Positions 6,227 through 7,337 of a stretch of 7,337 nt of DNA are shown here, one piece after another. Location: contig CAYMOV010000117.1 in assembly GCA_964392085.1 (NCBI GenBank), positions 1-7,337 of the forward strand. The letters run 5' to 3'. Each line of letters begins with the position of its first letter. The first letter of the stretch is position 1. A program made the position numbers and the translations under genes. The notes beneath the pieces were generated by a model. The model was given only the letters and a program-made list of their open reading frames with translations. It was not told the DNA's origin and searched no databases. The DNA comes from CAYMOV01 sp964392085. Lineage in GTDB: Bacteria > Oederibacteriota > Muellerivitia > Muellerivitales > Muellerivitaceae.

Positions 6227-7248
6227 AGGCCCAGGTCAGCGCCCGGGTTGGCTTCGGTCGGGTTGGCCGTGGTGTCGGTGTAGGGATCGTATGCGGCCGA
6301 GGCGAACAACTTAGCCAGGGAGAAGACGCCCTTCTCCTTGCCGCGAGCCGTGTAGTGGTGCTTCAGGTTACGAACGTCGTCGAACATCAAGAGGTGTTCG
6401 TGGAACTTGTCGGTCTTCCAATCATAGAACATGCGTTCACAAATGACCTCGGAGAAGTATTTCTTCTCCTTGGTGGACAGTTTTGAGAAAAAGTCCTCGG
6501 GATGTCCCCAACGGCTCAACTGGGCCTTTTCATCCACCCACATGAATGTGATGGGTTGGGCCAGCATGGTCTCAAGTTTCCGCTTGGCTTCCAAGGCCTC
6601 GGGGCTGTTAGGGGCGGATTGCTGGAGGGAACGGTACATCCCGAAAGCCAACTTGAAATTGATGCGGGTGATGCGCTTTCCCTTGGGGACGCTTTCCTTG
6701 TAAAAAGGTTTTCCTTGGTCGTCAAAACCGTCTTGGTAACGCCAATAATCCCAATCCGTCGGGATTTGGGTCAAACGGTCAATGATGTTGACGGCGAACT
6801 TTAAGACGTAACCGTTCTTGACGATGGAGGATTGGGGGAAGTTTTTGGTCAGCAAATTGATGGATTTGATGGAGTTGTCGTATTCGCCCAGGCGCACGTA
6901 GCAGTCAGTTAGGAGGTAAAGGGCGTTGCCCGAAAGTTCGCTGTTGGTGGATTTTTCCGCTACGCCCTTCAAGATGTCCTTGGATGTTTTGTAATCCTTG
7001 TCGCGATAAATGAGGGTGGCGCGCTTATAGAGGTCCAATAGCGCCACATTGGGGTCGGAACCGGTGGGAGCAGCCTGTTGGACAGGGGCAACGGCTTGTA
7101 CGGCTGGTTGGGCTGGGACGGACTGTTGGGCTGGTTGGGTGACCGCGGGTTTCGTCGCGGCGGCTGGTCGAGCGGCCGGTTGGACGCTGGGGGCAGTCCA
7201 ACCTGAAACCGTTGTGAGCATGAATAGGCAAGCCAGGACCAAGCGCAT
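6223..7248 (-). CDS. Exported TPR-repeat protein with Pro/Ala/Gln linker
   Basis: The 341-aa product starts with a signal peptide (MRLVLACLFMLTTVSGWTA), followed by a low-complexity Pro/Ala/Gln/Val linker at 20-62 and then helical TPR-like repeats. The clearest are at about 67-100 (LLDLYKRATLIYRDKDYKTS) and 104-140 (LSGNALYLLTDCYVRLGEYD), in the style of BamD/YbgF-type periplasmic proteins. A further helix pair lies near 198-230. The Lys- and aromatic-rich region 240-315 (SRWGHPEDFFSKLSTKEKKY) is unfamiliar. Cys7 is too close to the N-terminus for a lipobox. The ATG at 7248 has AAGGAAGG 5 bases upstream (7254-7261), a convincing ribosome-binding site. It is the first gene of the minus-strand operon, and its stop overlaps the start of the small exported protein. 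Tad loci usually encode a TPR lipoprotein (TadD); this could be a functional equivalent, but I see no specific TadD similarity. Confidence 0.87.
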   Translation of the reverse strand: MRLVLACLFMLTTVSGWTAPSVQPAARPAAATKPAVTQPAQQSVPAQPAVQAVAPVQQAAPTGSDPNVALLDLYKRATLIYRDKDYKTSKDILKGVAEKSTNSELSGNALYLLTDCYVRLGEYDNSIKSINLLTKNFPQSSIVKNGYVLKFAVNIIDRLTQIPTDWDYWRYQDGFDDQGKPFYKESVPKGKRITRINFKLAFGMYRSLQQSAPNSPEALEAKRKLETMLAQPITFMWVDEKAQLSRWGHPEDFFSKLSTKEKKYFSEVICERMFYDWKTDKFHEHLLMFDDVRNLKHHYTARGKEKGVFSLAKLFASAAYDPYTDTTANPTEANPGADLGL

Positions 7249-7279
7249 GAGAACCTTCCTTAGGTGGACTTTCGTGATT

Positions 7280-7307
7280 ATTTTAGAATCGCTTGTGCCA
7301 AAAACAA
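7280..7307 (-). promoter_or_regulatory. Candidate promoter of the TPR / small exported protein / secretion ATPase operon
   Basis: On the minus strand TTGTTT (7307-7302) and TAAAAT (7285-7280, five of six matches to the -10 consensus) are separated by 16 bases. They sit about 32 bases upstream of the start codon, in an AT-rich island quite unlike the GC-rich coding sequence. The -35 match is only three of six, so regulation by an activator would be possible. Confidence 0.5.
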
Positions 7308-7319
7308 CATAAATAGGTG

Positions 7320-7333
7320 GGGTTAAGGGTTAA
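7320..7333. repeat. Tandem heptamer GGGTTAA x2 upstream of the operon promoter
   Basis: Two perfect adjacent copies of GGGTTAA (TTAACCC on the minus strand) lie 12 bases upstream of the candidate -35 box of the minus-strand operon. The position would suit an activator site, but two heptamers at a window edge can also be chance. Confidence 0.4.
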
Positions 7334-7337
7334 AATA

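Noticed and set aside
7060..7190. Repetitive GGCTGGTTGGG-like sequence as a DNA repeat element
   Set aside because: It is explained by the low-complexity Pro/Ala/Gln linker encoded on the minus strand.
6223..7248. Lipoprotein call for the TPR protein
   Set aside because: The only N-terminal Cys is at residue 7, too early for a signal peptidase II site.

Overview
The window looks like chromosomal DNA from an uncultivated, probably diderm bacterium. It is GC-rich, densely coded, uses GTG/TTG as well as ATG starts, and encodes three proteins with export signals. I cannot place it in a phylum. Nothing suggests a phage, plasmid or insertion sequence; no tRNA, rRNA or CRISPR array was seen.

Left part, plus strand (1-2630): a TrmH/SpoU-family RNA 2'-O-methyltransferase whose N-terminus probably lies off the window; a short stretch with a good sigma70-type promoter and a small YqzL-like gene; pheS (phenylalanyl-tRNA synthetase alpha chain); and a small single-pass membrane protein with a TPR-like segment whose ribosome-binding site overlaps the pheS stop codon. 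A perfect, strong hairpin terminator closes the block. pheT, the usual partner of pheS, is not next to it.

Middle (2631-3818): a monocistronic plus-strand gene for an exported beta-rich protein with Ig-like modules. It converges on the minus-strand operon across an 81-base gap that holds one weak hairpin.

Right part, minus strand (7337 to 3819): a three-gene operon with its own candidate promoter near the right edge. Transcription order is an exported Pro/Ala/Gln-linker plus TPR protein, a small exported protein, then a large protein. Each junction is a 4-base start/stop overlap (TTGA, GTGA), implying translational coupling. The large protein is the main discovery of the window: one polypeptide joining a CpaE/TadZ-like ParA/MinD-type domain, with a degenerate Walker A, to a complete CpaF/TadA secretion ATPase of the tight-adherence (Flp/Tad) pilus type. 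The usual tadB/tadC, secretin, prepilin and prepilin peptidase genes are absent from the window. It may therefore be a detached or compact Tad-like module in which the localisation factor is tethered to the motor and the two exported proteins act as envelope partners; that functional link is inference.
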